DNA of 64,000 bases from Streptomyces sp. ADI95-17 (GCF_003846175.1 NZ_ML123050.1:293379-357378); one strand, 5' to 3'. Positions 44,881 to 54,883 are shown, counted from the first letter of the stretch. The notes: generated by a model not told the origin, from the sequence alone. Translations and numbers: made by a program.

Positions 44881-45909
44881 CTACCGTTCGGCCACTGCGG
44901 CGAGTCCGTCGAGCAGGGCGGTGACGGCGGCGCCCGTCATCCGGTAGCCGTCGGCGGTCTCGGCGATATGTCCCGAGGCGACACGGGAGTTCCACCAGTC
45001 CTCGACGAAGCCGGGGGCGTATCCGCCGGTGTTGAAGTCGTAGGGATCGGCCACGAGCCCGAAGACGATCATGAGCTCGTAGTCCGGCAGCGCGTAGGAA
45101 CGCTCGTGCCCCGCAGGCGCCTTCAAGTACCTGTCGAAGGAGTCGACCCGGTTGAAGCTGGTGAACAGCCAGAACAGGCAGTCGTACATCAGCGTGGAGC
45201 GCTCGTCGGCGTGCAGGGCGAAGAACCCCTTGTCGTGCACGATGGCCTCCGCGAGCCTCCGCAGGCGCCGGTCCGCGTCGGGCAGGACGTCGGCGACCTC
45301 GCGAAAGGCACGGGACAGCACCGGGGAGAAGCTGCCGTCGCGCACGGTGGCCAGGGCGTCGAACCGGTCCTGCTCCGAGGTGTCGTAGACGGACTCGTCG
45401 ACCAGACCCGTGATGAAGGCCTCGAAGTTCTCCGCCACCGGGGTGATCGCGAAGTCGCCCTCCTGGTCGACGTGGACCACGGCCGGTTCACCGTGCCTGC
45501 CGCAGGCGCGGTAGTCGAGGGCGAGCATGTCGTGGCCGGCCGAGGGGGTGTCGGCGAAGTAGACACCGATGTCGGGGTACTCCCACATGTCGATCCAGAA
45601 CCGGCTGCCGTACTCGCCGCCGAGCGACTGCGGCCGTGTCCGCCCCACACCCCTGATGCCGGTGATCGCGATGTGGTCGTCGGCCCAGGAGGTCGGCTCG
45701 GTCATGGGGAAGTGGTCCCGGGTCGGAATGCCGCCGTTGTGCGCGGTCATCAGAGCGATGTACGAGTCGGGCAGCCGGTATCCGCCGAGCTCCTCCTCCA
45801 CCGACGCGATCAGCTCCGGTGTGGGCGGGGCCTCCTCCACGTACTCCTCCAGCGCGTATGCCGAGTCGTCCCAGAACCCGGCCACGTCGAAGCCTTCGAA
45901 ATGTCGCAC
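44881..45909 (-). CDS. SMI1/KNR4 (SUKH) domain protein
   Basis: 342 aa. The N-terminal SUKH-1 type domain has TPELIASVEEELGGYRLPDSYIALMTAHNGGIP (about 30-62), then HIAITGIRGVGRTRP, FWIDMWEYPDIGVYFADTPSAGHDMLALDYR (about 105-135) and VAENFEAFITGL. The C-terminal half is helical with VSDFDRYLKAP-like and DWWNSRVASGHI segments and matches nothing I know. SUKH proteins are immunity or scaffold proteins in toxin systems. GTG 45909 follows GGGAGGG at 4 nt. It lies 143 nt downstream of the CHAT gene on the same strand and could be co-transcribed. Confidence 0.85.
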   Translation of the reverse strand: MRHFEGFDVAGFWDDSAYALEEYVEEAPPTPELIASVEEELGGYRLPDSYIALMTAHNGGIPTRDHFPMTEPTSWADDHIAITGIRGVGRTRPQSLGGEYGSRFWIDMWEYPDIGVYFADTPSAGHDMLALDYRACGRHGEPAVVHVDQEGDFAITPVAENFEAFITGLVDESVYDTSEQDRFDALATVRDGSFSPVLSRAFREVADVLPDADRRLRRLAEAIVHDKGFFALHADERSTLMYDCLFWLFTSFNRVDSFDRYLKAPAGHERSYALPDYELMIVFGLVADPYDFNTGGYAPGFVEDWWNSRVASGHIAETADGYRMTGAAVTALLDGLAAVAER

Positions 45910-46052
45910 TGTGCCCTCCCAGGCCCGCTCGCCCGGCGATCGTACGTCCCGGACCCGAACGCGAACACGGCCGCCCCCGGCTCCGGGAGGCCGTCGGCTC
46001 CGTCGGGGACCCGGCACGGTGTCCTCGCCGTCCTCCTGCCCCGGCCGAAGTG

Positions 46053-49000
46053 CTATCCGCCGCTCGCCGTGGGATTGCCCTGGTGCGTGAACGCCGCCCA
46101 GTGGTGCAACCGGTGCAGATCGGGCCGGGCGGCCTCGGCGCGGAGGGGGCCGTCGAGGGTGGGCGGGGGTGTGCGGTGCGGGTCGAGCATCCAGAGCTGG
46201 GCGGCGCGCAGGGCGTCGGGTGGGGCCAGGCCCCGGGCGGTGAGGTTGTGGTGGAAGACCGCCATCATCACCGAGGTCGGGCCGTCGCGCACCGCCCAGC
46301 GTGAGCCCACGACATCGGCGGCCCCGCCCGTGACCAGTGCGGTGGCGAGGGTCAGCGCCTCGTCGTGGTGGCCCGCGCTCAGGTCGGTCTCGCAGGCGCT
46401 GAGGACGATCAGGGGGCCTGCGGTGCCGGGCCCCCGGTCGGCGGAGGCGTCGAGGATGCCGGCGACGGTGAGCCTGCCCGCGTCGGCTCCGGCACCGGGC
46501 GGGACGGCGAGCCGCAGTTCCGAGTCGGTGGGCCGGGGTGCGGCGACGGCGTGGCAGGACAGGTGGACCAGGGAGGCCGGGGTCGTGCCTCCGGGCAGCA
46601 CGGCGAGCAGGTCCTCCGGAGTGCCCGCGGCGTCCCGCTCCCCGTCGGCGGTGAAGAACTCGCCGTAGCGCAGCGCTCCGGCGTAGCAGGCGGAGCGCAG
46701 TGCCGCCGTCTCCAGCTCGGCCCACGGCAAGGTGAGTTCCGGGTCGGCGACGAGCACCTGCGGTCCGGTGGCGGGGGGCATCCGCCGCCGGCCGGCGGCC
46801 GCCAGGAACTGGGCGCCGGAAGGGGCGTAACTGAGGACCGCCTCCTGGCAGGCGTACCGGTGGCCGTGCTCGCCGAGACCCCGGATGCGTGCGGCGTGCC
46901 ACGGGACGACACCGAGCGGGCCGCACGGTACGAGGACGATCCGTGGCGGCCGGGCCAGGGGCCCCTGGGCCGCGAGCAACGGCCGTACGGCGCCGAGCAC
47001 CGGTCCCATCACGGCCCGCCAGGCCCAGTCGCACAGCGTGCCCAGCGCCTTCTGCCAGCGCCCCTCGCACGCGGCGAGCTCCGCCGGTCCCTGCTCCGGG
47101 TCGGTGAGCACGCGGGAGCGTTCCGCCGCCGCCTCCAGATAGCGGTCCAGCGGTGGGCTGCCCGACTGGAGCAGCTCAGGCAGCGCGACCGCGGCCGGGG
47201 CCGCGCCGGGGCGGAGGATCAGCGCACGGCCGGGGAACCCGCCGTTGGCCATCGGCACTCCGGCCACCAGGTACACCAACGCGTCGGTGTCCGTGGCGGC
47301 GAGGCCCGCGGACAGTTCGGCCGGGCCGGTGGCGCCGAGGAGCGGCCGGGTGCCCGGCCCTTCCGTGGCTCCCCGGCCCGCGCCGAGCGCCTTGAGCGCC
47401 TTGCGCCGCAGACCGCTGGGGACCGGCGGGGTGTCGTCGGGGACCTGCGGCTCTCGTGCCCCGGGGGCCGTCGCCGCGATGGGGCGGATCGGGTGTGCGA
47501 AGACCTGGGCCCGCCACTGCCGGGCGAGTCCGGGGTGGCCCGCGGCGTCGAGCAGTGCCGGGATGCCCCGGGTGGCGGCGGCCGACTGCAGCACCAGGGC
47601 ACGGCCCCGCTCCAGGTCGGCCACCGCGTCCACCGGCCGGCCGACGCGGAAGGCGATGAACGCGAGGCGCCGCGACAGCATGGCCCCGTTGAGCGCCGCG
47701 GACAGGCCGTGGTCGGCGCCGGACTGGAGCAGGACGTCGGCGGCCAGTTCACCCAGCGCCTCGCGGAAGACCTCGACGCAGGCCCGCTGGTCGGCGGCGC
47801 GGTGCGGGCCGCCGCGCGCGGCGCGCATGAGGTGGGCCTCGGCCAGCTTCGTCAGGAGGTCCACACGGTGTGTCTGGCCACGCCCCTCGGTGATCAGCAC
47901 TCGGACACGGGTCAACTCGGTGATGGCATCGTCCAGCAGCTCCCCGGGCCCCTCGCCGCGCAGCACGTCGAACAGCATCCGCAGACCGAGCGCGCCTCGT
48001 CGGTCGTACTCATGGTCGTGGTAGAGCCGGGGACCGTCGAGGTCACGGCGGAACTCGGAGATCGCGCGATACAGGATCTCCGGTTCGGCCGCCTCGGGCC
48101 GCGCGGGTTCGAGGACGCCCTCGGGTGTCCGCCCCTCCTGTCGGACGGGCGGCAGGAGGGCGTCCAGCTCGGTGATCCGTTCTTCCAGTGCCCCGCGCCG
48201 GTCGCTGTCCGGCGGCAGGGCCGCGTGCCGGCCGCGCAGTTCCTCGCCCAGGCTGGGCAGTTCCCCGTGGTTCCCGGTGCGCCGGGCGTGGCTCAGCTCG
48301 GCACCGGCGGCGGAGAGCGCGAGGTCGAGGACGAACGGCGCGTCGGGCGGCACCGAGCCGTCACGCTCCAGGGCGGCGCGTAGTTCGCGCAGGGTGGTCA
48401 GGGCGACGTCGGCGTCGTGGAAACTGCCTCCGTGCACGGCGGCCTGCTCCAGGATGCCGACCAGCTCCGCCTGCAGGGAAACGCCCCACCAGGAGCCGGC
48501 GGGGCTCGCGTCGATGGCCTCCCTGAGCAGCGCGGCGGCGTCGTCCAGATAGCCGGGGTCGCCGGTGCGGTAGGCGAGGAGCCGGTCCAGTTGGGCTGCC
48601 GACTGCCGTTCGCGGATGCCGGTGTGCGCGACGAAGTCCCGTACGTGGCTGTCGAGATACGGCAGGACGCCCGGATCCACGGCCGTACCGATCGGCCAGT
48701 CGGTCAGACGGTCCGCGTCGTCGCCGTCCGGATCGGGCGTGGGCCGTTCCGCCTCGGAGAAATCGGCCGGCTCGTCGGTCAGGAACTCCCATTGGAGCAG
48801 CAGGTAGGCGTGGAGCCTGGCCACCCGGGCTCGCTGCGGCGTGTCCGGCGGCGCCGCGCGCAGACTCCGCAACGCAAGGTCGGCGGCCCGGCGTACGCCG
48901 TCGGCACCGGCCGCGCGTCCGGCGCCCGCCCGGCGCACCAGCCGCGCGGCCTCCAGGTCGAGAGTCAGGTCGTCGGGTGTGGAGTCGCCGCCCCGCCCGG

Positions 49001-49760
49001 AGGAGAACTCGGCGATCAGCCATACGAGTACACGGGTGAACCGAGCCGTGCTGCACGAACCGGCCAGATCCACCAGCCCCCGTACGGCATCCAGGAGTTG
49101 ACTCTGCGCCGAGGGGGCCGCGCCGGTGCCGTCGCGGGCCGCCGCGACGTGATCCGCCCCGTCGGTGGAACGGTCGGACGCGGACCGGGCGGAGCGGGTG
49201 GACCCGGGCGCGAGCATCTGCTCGATGATCTCCCGGTTGCTCTCCGTCTGCCGACGGAACTCCTCGTCGACCGGCGCCTCGGCGATCCGGTCGACCACGT
49301 CCCTGGCCTCGATGAGGTCGCGGCGCACTGCCTCCGTGAGGACCCGCCCGTCGGCCACGTCGAGCAGCGCGTTCTGCAGGGCGGTGCGGCTGCCGTCGGC
49401 CCGCGGCAGGGCCCAGGGCATGAGCAGGAAGAGCAGCATCATGCGGGACAGCACCGCGAGCGGGGCGTCGAGGGGTCCGTGACGGTCCACCCAGCGCAGG
49501 CGCCGCAGCGCCTCGGCCCGCTCGTCGGGATCGAGCGTCGTACCGTCGCGCCGTATGTGGCAGCGCGCACCGATCAGGAGGGCCACATGCACGAAGACGT
49601 CGGAGAACTCCTCCTCGTGCCGAATCAGCTCTCTTTCCAGTGAAAGGAGTTCATCGATTGCGGGCCCCAGCCATGTCTCGTCCTTCCAGTCCCCGCCCTC
49701 CATCAGCCGCCCCACGGCACGGACCGCCTCGGCCGCCCGCCCGCGCAGTTCCTCAGTCAT
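46053..49760 (-). CDS. CHAT-domain (caspase-like) protein
   Basis: A 1,235-aa protein. Residues 1 to about 850 are alpha-helical repeats of TPR-like type (for example VDAVADLERGRALVLQSAAATRGIP). The C-terminal CHAT domain (about 880-1235) has LVHLSCHA with H1070 and LIVLSACETDLSAGHHDEALTLATALVTGGA with C1123, followed by VVGSRWAVRDGPTSVMMAVFH. The His-Cys pair is that of the caspase/separase clan, so proteolytic activity is likely. CHAT proteins are often executioner effectors fed by signalling partners. ATG 49760 follows AGGGGGGAG. It is divergent from the coiled-coil gene at 49862. Confidence 0.92.
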   Translation of the reverse strand: MTEELRGRAAEAVRAVGRLMEGGDWKDETWLGPAIDELLSLERELIRHEEEFSDVFVHVALLIGARCHIRRDGTTLDPDERAEALRRLRWVDRHGPLDAPLAVLSRMMLLFLLMPWALPRADGSRTALQNALLDVADGRVLTEAVRRDLIEARDVVDRIAEAPVDEEFRRQTESNREIIEQMLAPGSTRSARSASDRSTDGADHVAAARDGTGAAPSAQSQLLDAVRGLVDLAGSCSTARFTRVLVWLIAEFSSGRGGDSTPDDLTLDLEAARLVRRAGAGRAAGADGVRRAADLALRSLRAAPPDTPQRARVARLHAYLLLQWEFLTDEPADFSEAERPTPDPDGDDADRLTDWPIGTAVDPGVLPYLDSHVRDFVAHTGIRERQSAAQLDRLLAYRTGDPGYLDDAAALLREAIDASPAGSWWGVSLQAELVGILEQAAVHGGSFHDADVALTTLRELRAALERDGSVPPDAPFVLDLALSAAGAELSHARRTGNHGELPSLGEELRGRHAALPPDSDRRGALEERITELDALLPPVRQEGRTPEGVLEPARPEAAEPEILYRAISEFRRDLDGPRLYHDHEYDRRGALGLRMLFDVLRGEGPGELLDDAITELTRVRVLITEGRGQTHRVDLLTKLAEAHLMRAARGGPHRAADQRACVEVFREALGELAADVLLQSGADHGLSAALNGAMLSRRLAFIAFRVGRPVDAVADLERGRALVLQSAAATRGIPALLDAAGHPGLARQWRAQVFAHPIRPIAATAPGAREPQVPDDTPPVPSGLRRKALKALGAGRGATEGPGTRPLLGATGPAELSAGLAATDTDALVYLVAGVPMANGGFPGRALILRPGAAPAAVALPELLQSGSPPLDRYLEAAAERSRVLTDPEQGPAELAACEGRWQKALGTLCDWAWRAVMGPVLGAVRPLLAAQGPLARPPRIVLVPCGPLGVVPWHAARIRGLGEHGHRYACQEAVLSYAPSGAQFLAAAGRRRMPPATGPQVLVADPELTLPWAELETAALRSACYAGALRYGEFFTADGERDAAGTPEDLLAVLPGGTTPASLVHLSCHAVAAPRPTDSELRLAVPPGAGADAGRLTVAGILDASADRGPGTAGPLIVLSACETDLSAGHHDEALTLATALVTGGAADVVGSRWAVRDGPTSVMMAVFHHNLTARGLAPPDALRAAQLWMLDPHRTPPPTLDGPLRAEAARPDLHRLHHWAAFTHQGNPTASGG

Positions 49761-49861
49761 CGACTCCCCCCTCAAGCACCGCACCCGGCGATACGCTGAC
49801 GGTCGGTACAGCCCGGGGCCGTCGAGCGACGGTCCCGCCGAGCACTCCGGGAAGGGGCACC

Positions 49862-50842
49862 GTGCACGACGCCAGGACGAGGATCTCAGACGCACTGACG
49901 GATTCCGGGCGTTGCGAGCGGGAGACGGCACTCCTGGTGCTGGGGCACGCCGTGCGTTGGGCCGCCGGCACACTCGGCGGGACCGGCACGCCGTACGCCG
50001 CCGAGGACATCGACGGAGCCGGTGCCCTGACCGCCCTGTACGCGTTGGACGATGCGCTGGCCGGCACCCATGACCTCGCCGAAGCGCTGCCCGCACTGCT
50101 CCGGGTGGCCCGGGCGGGCGAGCGGCTGGGGCGTGACATCCAGGACCTGATGGCCGAACTCACCTCGCTGGCCGGGCGGATCGCGGTGGAGCGCGCCGCC
50201 CTCGACGAGTTCCTGGCGCGCGAGACCGAACTGCGGCAACGCCTCGCGGAGCACGAGAAGCTGCGCCACGAGGTCGACGAACTGCGGCGGCTCGAAGCGC
50301 TCGTGGCGGAGCTGGACGACGTACGGGCACAGCGCGCGGCGATCGACGTACGGCTGCGGGAGCTTCGCGACCAGGACCCCGACGCGGCCGACCAGGAGTT
50401 GCTCACCGCCGCCGACTCCCTGCTGCGGCTCACCGAGCAGCAGCTCTCGGCACTCGCCCCACGGACCCGGCAGTCCCTGCAACAGGTGGCCGCGGCACAG
50501 CGGGAGCTGGAGGACACCCGGCGCAGGCTGAGTGAGAGCACGCAGGAACTCTCTTCCTTGCAGGAGACGTTGGAGAGCGTCCGGGTCGAGTACAGCACGG
50601 TGCTCGCGTCGCTGACCCGCCATGCCCGGGCCGACCGGGAGCTGGCACACGCCCTGCACGAGGCCGCGGACGACGGCGGCGAAGTGCGGGCACCGGGGTT
50701 GACCCCGGCCGAGGTGGCGGTGCTCACCGAAACCGTCGAGCGGCGGCTCGCCGAGGCGGACCGCGCCCTGCGCCGTATCCTCGTGGACCGGAGCGCCCCC
50801 GACGCCGACGGCCAGAGGAAGATCACCAGCAGTCCGGCCTGA
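49862..50842 (+). CDS. coiled-coil protein of unknown function
   Basis: A 326-aa soluble protein. Residues about 95-255 are almost continuous coiled coil (RIAVERAALDEFLARETELR, HEKLRHEVDELRRLEALVAE, QRELEDTRRRLSESTQELSSLQETLESV). The N-terminal 80 residues form a helical cap (CERETALLVLGHAVRWAAGTLG). GTG 49862 follows GGAAGGGG. It is the only plus-strand gene in the 44.9-64.0 kb cluster. It diverges from the CHAT gene with a 101-nt gap and converges on the AAA+ gene with 40 nt and a 7-bp hairpin (50852-50870) between them. It may link the CHAT effector to the operon. Confidence 0.82.
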   Translation: MHDARTRISDALTDSGRCERETALLVLGHAVRWAAGTLGGTGTPYAAEDIDGAGALTALYALDDALAGTHDLAEALPALLRVARAGERLGRDIQDLMAELTSLAGRIAVERAALDEFLARETELRQRLAEHEKLRHEVDELRRLEALVAELDDVRAQRAAIDVRLRELRDQDPDAADQELLTAADSLLRLTEQQLSALAPRTRQSLQQVAAAQRELEDTRRRLSESTQELSSLQETLESVRVEYSTVLASLTRHARADRELAHALHEAADDGGEVRAPGLTPAEVAVLTETVERRLAEADRALRRILVDRSAPDADGQRKITSSPA

Positions 50843-50882
50843 GACGGGGCCGCCCGGCGTACGGCCGGGCCGTGGGCCCGTA

Positions 50883-53501
50883 TCACCCGGAACACCCCGG
50901 CGGTTCCCCGGCGTACCGGCCGTCCGCCGGATCCGGTACGTCCTCGGGCAGGAACTCCGGGCCCTTGTCCCCGGTACCCCAGCGCGCCGCCTTCAGGGCC
51001 TCCATGATCTCCATCAGCCGACGCACCTCACGGGCGTTGCCGAACGAGTGCGGGTCGGCCCTTCGGGTCTCCTCCAGCCATCGGCGGGCACGTTCCTCGG
51101 TCCCGGGGCCGAGGACGTAGCCGCCCGCCACGGCCGAGCGGCGCAGGATCTCCCCGAGGTCGTCCAGGGAGAATGCGGGGAACGGCACCTTCGTGGTGAA
51201 CCTCGACCGCATTCCCGCGTTGAAGGTGAGCAGTTCCTCCATCTCCCCGGGGTACCCGGCCGCGATGACGACGAGTTGGCCGCGCCGGTGCTCCATCTCC
51301 CGGAGCAGGGTGTCCACTGCCTCCGCGCCGAAGCCTCCGGCTCCGCGCGTGTCCCGGACCAGGCTGTACGCCTCGTCGATGAACAGCACCCCGTCCAGCG
51401 CCCGCTCCACCGCGTCGCGGACCCTGGGCGCGGTCTGCCCGACGTACTGGCCGACGAGGTCGGCGCGGGTCACCTCCACGACATGGCCCTTGCGCAGCAG
51501 TCCGAGCGCTCGGAACAGCTCCCCGACCAGTCGGGCCACCGTGGTCTTCCCGGTGCCCGGCGGCCCCGTGAACACCAGATGCGGCGGGTCGAAGGATGCG
51601 GCGCCCCGCTCCTGGCGCATCCGCAGCCGCTGTGCCAGGCTCGCCAGCTCCGCGCAGACCGGCCCGAGGCCGACGTACCGGTCGAAGGAGGCGAGGAGTT
51701 CCGCCGGGTCCGGTGCCGGCCGGGGCAGGTGCTCGCGGTAGGCATCCGGGATGTCGTCGACGCCGACGGGCTGTTCCACGTCCCGTCCTACGCGTACGGA
51801 CCACCGGGAACGGACCGCGTCGGCGAGGGTCCGCATCTCCCGGACGTTGCCGAAGTTCGCGTCGCGGCCCCGGTGCATGCTCTCCACGATCTGCCGCAGC
51901 GCTGCCGCCGTGTCCGCTTCGACCGTCAGGCCGCCCTGTTCCAGACGGTTCAGGAGGGTCGTGTGCAGGGTGCCGGGGTCGTAGTCGGGGAAGGTGACGA
52001 TGTTGGTCTCGGGGAAGCGGCTGCGGAGACCCGGGTTGGCGTCGAGGAACTGGTTCATCTTGTCCGGGTAACCGGCCACGACGACCACCAGTTGCCCCCG
52101 GTCGTCCTCCATGCGTTTCAGGAGCGCCTGGATCGCCTCGTCGCCGAAGCCGTCCCGTTGGTCGCTGAGCCCGTAGGCCTCGTCGATGAACAGCACCCCG
52201 CCCAGCGCCCGGTCGACCACCGCGTCGGTGCGCTGCGCGGTCTGTCCGATGTATCCGGCGACCAGGTCACTGACCTTGGCCTCCACGCAGTGGCCCCGGT
52301 CCAGCACGCCGACGTCCCGGTACATCTCCCCCACCAGTCGGGCCACCGTGGTCTTGCCCGTACCGGGGTTGCCCGTGAACACCAGGTGCCGGGAAGGTGG
52401 TTCGCCGTCCTGCGACCGGCCGCGGGCCCGGAGTTCGTCACTCGTCGCCAGCTCCGCGCGCAGGTTCTCGAAGCGGCGTACGAGCTCCTGCGTACCGGGC
52501 ATCGCGGCCAGCCGCTCCCAGGGGGAGCGTTCGTCGGCGACGCTGCCGCCCAGCCAGGGCCGGACCGATTCGCGGTCCAGCACGGCTCCGGCAGCGAGGA
52601 GTTGTTCGAGGCGCTCCCGCCAGACGCGGGCGGTCTCGGGCTGCCCGGCCATCGCCCGGACCACCCGGTCCAGGTCCCGCCACTCGACCCGCAGCCCCTT
52701 GCGCAGCCGTACCGAGTGCACCAGCCGTTCCAGTTCCGGTCCCTGGGGAAGTCCGATCCGGTGCGTGCCGCCGCGGGCGGGCTCGTCGCGTCGTTCGGCG
52801 ACGAAGGTCTCCAGCTGCGGACTGCGTCCGAGCCCTTGCAGGAATGCGGCCACCTGACTCAGGGAGGCTCTGTTGAACACGAGGATCCACTGGTTGCCCT
52901 CGACGCCGTCGGCCGCCCATTCGGCCAGGGCTCCGGCGAGCTGGCGCGGGGCCTGGTTGTGCAGCAGGAACTCGTCCGCGTGCGGGAACACCACGGCCGT
53001 ACGGTGTTCGGTGCCGCGGAGATACCCGGTGAGCGTCATCACGCCGAACGGGTCGGCGATCCCCGACGCGCGGGCGGCGCCCACTCCCGACGTGGAGCCC
53101 GGCTCCGGCCCCGCGGCAGGCGCCGGGACCAGGAGCTGGGCACCGCCGAGCGGGCCGCGCAGACCGGCGTGACGCATGCCGCCCGTGCCGGTCCGGCCGT
53201 CCGGCCCGGTTGTGCGGCGGGCGGGGCGGCGGGACCGTTCCCAGGACTCCTTGTCGCGGAAGTAGACCGGGTCGTGCAGGGTGCTGAACACGATCCGCTC
53301 GAACCCTTCGGAACGCAGCATGCGCCAGAGTGCCTGTTCCATGGAGCGGACCTGACCGGTGCTGTCGACGAAGACGTCGCCCACGCCCGGCCCGTAGAAC
53401 ACCGTGAAGGGCTCCCCGGTACGGACGGCCTCGGGGGCGAGCCGCTCCGTGTCCGGTGGGCGCCCGGGGTCGGGGCTCCCCTTCGTCAGGCCTCCGCTCA
53501 T
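50883..53501 (-). CDS. tandem AAA+ ATPase (CbxX/CfqX type), two active modules
   Basis: 872 aa. Residues 1-300 resemble a degenerate P-loop region without Walker A (FTVFYGPGVGDVFVDSTGQV, later AVVFPHADEFLLHNQAP). Module 1: Walker A GNPGTGKTT near residue 380, Walker B GVLFIDEAYGL, arginine finger PGLRSRFPE. Module 2: Walker A GPPGTGKTT near 647, Walker B GVLFIDEAYSL, finger AGMRSRFTT. Both belong to the CbxX/SpoVK/EccA-like clade, which remodels protein complexes as hexamers. Last gene of the long operon, with ATG overlapping the previous stop by 4 nt. No ESX genes are nearby, so an EccA role is unlikely. Confidence 0.92.
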   Translation of the reverse strand: MSGGLTKGSPDPGRPPDTERLAPEAVRTGEPFTVFYGPGVGDVFVDSTGQVRSMEQALWRMLRSEGFERIVFSTLHDPVYFRDKESWERSRRPARRTTGPDGRTGTGGMRHAGLRGPLGGAQLLVPAPAAGPEPGSTSGVGAARASGIADPFGVMTLTGYLRGTEHRTAVVFPHADEFLLHNQAPRQLAGALAEWAADGVEGNQWILVFNRASLSQVAAFLQGLGRSPQLETFVAERRDEPARGGTHRIGLPQGPELERLVHSVRLRKGLRVEWRDLDRVVRAMAGQPETARVWRERLEQLLAAGAVLDRESVRPWLGGSVADERSPWERLAAMPGTQELVRRFENLRAELATSDELRARGRSQDGEPPSRHLVFTGNPGTGKTTVARLVGEMYRDVGVLDRGHCVEAKVSDLVAGYIGQTAQRTDAVVDRALGGVLFIDEAYGLSDQRDGFGDEAIQALLKRMEDDRGQLVVVVAGYPDKMNQFLDANPGLRSRFPETNIVTFPDYDPGTLHTTLLNRLEQGGLTVEADTAAALRQIVESMHRGRDANFGNVREMRTLADAVRSRWSVRVGRDVEQPVGVDDIPDAYREHLPRPAPDPAELLASFDRYVGLGPVCAELASLAQRLRMRQERGAASFDPPHLVFTGPPGTGKTTVARLVGELFRALGLLRKGHVVEVTRADLVGQYVGQTAPRVRDAVERALDGVLFIDEAYSLVRDTRGAGGFGAEAVDTLLREMEHRRGQLVVIAAGYPGEMEELLTFNAGMRSRFTTKVPFPAFSLDDLGEILRRSAVAGGYVLGPGTEERARRWLEETRRADPHSFGNAREVRRLMEIMEALKAARWGTGDKGPEFLPEDVPDPADGRYAGEPPGCSG

Positions 53502-54883
53502 GTGCCCGCCCCCCGTCGGCCGGCCCGGCTGCCCGGCTCTCCGGGGTCCGGGATCGGGGCGCCCCCGGGAATGACCGTCGGCTCCGAGGGCTCCAGGCCC
53601 AGGGGCACGCCCTGGTCCCGCAGCGCCCGGTGCACCGCGTCGGCCCTGTTGCGGAGTTCGGCCTCCGATGTGACGTCGTGATCGCTGGACTCCACGCGGA
53701 TCACGCACTGGTCCGAGTCCTTGTCCTCCTGGACGATCTCGACCCTGATCTCGTTGCCGTTGGCCGCGTTGCGCAGCCGGGCGTGGAACGCTCCCCGTTC
53801 GTCGTCGTCGGCGTAGCCGGACTCTTCCTCCACCAGGTCGTAGTAGGCGACCTCGGCGAGGGTGTGGGCCACGACGTCCGCGAGGTTCACCCGCATCTGC
53901 GAGGTGAGCTGGCGCATCCCGGCCCGCTCCACAGCCTGGCCCAGGCCCCGTTCGAGCCGGGGTGCCTCCTCGTCGCGCAGCACACGCAGGTCCTGTACGC
54001 CGGTGTGCGGGTCGCGGGCACGGGAGAGCGCCTCGGCGGTCTCGTGCAGCACCTGGTCGAACTCGCCCTCGGACCAGTGCACGACGTCCAGCGTGCAGTC
54101 CGGGACCGGCCGGGCGTCCGGGCCGACGACGGGGCGGTGCCGGTTGTCCTCCGCCAGGGCCTCCACCTGCACCAGGGCCTCCACGGCCTCCTTCTGGGCC
54201 AGGCAGCGCTCGAACTCCCGCTGCTCGATGTCCACCCGCAGGTCGCTCAGCTCGTGGAAGGTCTCCTGTGCGACGGCGAGCGCGGCGTCGAAGCGGCCCT
54301 CGCCCGCGGTCGCGTCGGCCGTGGCGATCCGCCGGCGCAGCCGGTCGAGGCGGCCGGGTGCGTACCGGTCATGGGGCAGTTCCCCGTCGATGAGGTCGGC
54401 CATGGTGCGGGCGTCGGCGAGCCAGGCGCGTACGGTGTCCTCGGCGCGGGCCCGGTCGGCCTTGAACGCGTCGATCTCCTGGGCGAGGCGGGCGGTCTCG
54501 GCCCGCCGCTCGGCGCGCTCCGCCGCGAGGGCGCGCTCGGCCTCCCGGCGCTGCTCGTCGAGGCGCTGCCGGGTGTTCTCCTCGATGCGGCCCGCCGTCT
54601 CGCGCAGGTCCTGGTGCAGGCGTTGGGCCTGGTCGCGCAGTTTGCGGTTGGTGTCGGCCTCGATCTGCCTGGTCCGGTCGCTGAGCCGGTCGATCGCCGC
54701 GTCCTGGCGGCGCTGCCGGGCCTGCACCGTGGCGAACGCCCGGTCGACGTCGGCCCTGGTCTGCTTCCGTACGTCGGCGACCAGGCGCGGGATGTCCCGT
54801 TTGACGGCCTGGAGCTGTCGCGCCTTGCGCTGGAGGCGGTGCCACTCCGACTCGTCGATCTGAATCCTCTTCCTGCCGCTCAT
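53498..54883 (-). CDS. coiled-coil protein, operon component
   Basis: 461 aa. Residues 10-190 are predicted continuous coiled coil, very rich in R, E, A and Q (EWHRLQRKARQLQAVKRDIPR, IEADTNRKLRDQAQRLHQDL, RREAERALAAERAERRAETA). The C-terminal half is mixed alpha/beta with an acidic segment VEEESGYADDDERGAFHARL and an IRVEIVQEDKDSDQCVIRVES strand pair. No enzymatic motif. It is likely a scaffold for the AAA+ ATPase or the substrate it threads. It overlaps both neighbours by 4 nt (ATGA). Confidence 0.85.
   Translation of the reverse strand: MSGRKRIQIDESEWHRLQRKARQLQAVKRDIPRLVADVRKQTRADVDRAFATVQARQRRQDAAIDRLSDRTRQIEADTNRKLRDQAQRLHQDLRETAGRIEENTRQRLDEQRREAERALAAERAERRAETARLAQEIDAFKADRARAEDTVRAWLADARTMADLIDGELPHDRYAPGRLDRLRRRIATADATAGEGRFDAALAVAQETFHELSDLRVDIEQREFERCLAQKEAVEALVQVEALAEDNRHRPVVGPDARPVPDCTLDVVHWSEGEFDQVLHETAEALSRARDPHTGVQDLRVLRDEEAPRLERGLGQAVERAGMRQLTSQMRVNLADVVAHTLAEVAYYDLVEEESGYADDDERGAFHARLRNAANGNEIRVEIVQEDKDSDQCVIRVESSDHDVTSEAELRNRADAVHRALRDQGVPLGLEPSEPTVIPGGAPIPDPGEPGSRAGRRGAGT

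Noticed and set aside
46365..48383. 672-codon plus-strand open frame
   Set aside because: Lies within the CHAT gene in antisense. Low-complexity G/R/A/E translation with no motif.
51048..53681. 877-codon plus-strand open frame
   Set aside because: Antisense shadow of the tandem AAA+ gene, which has both Walker A and B pairs.
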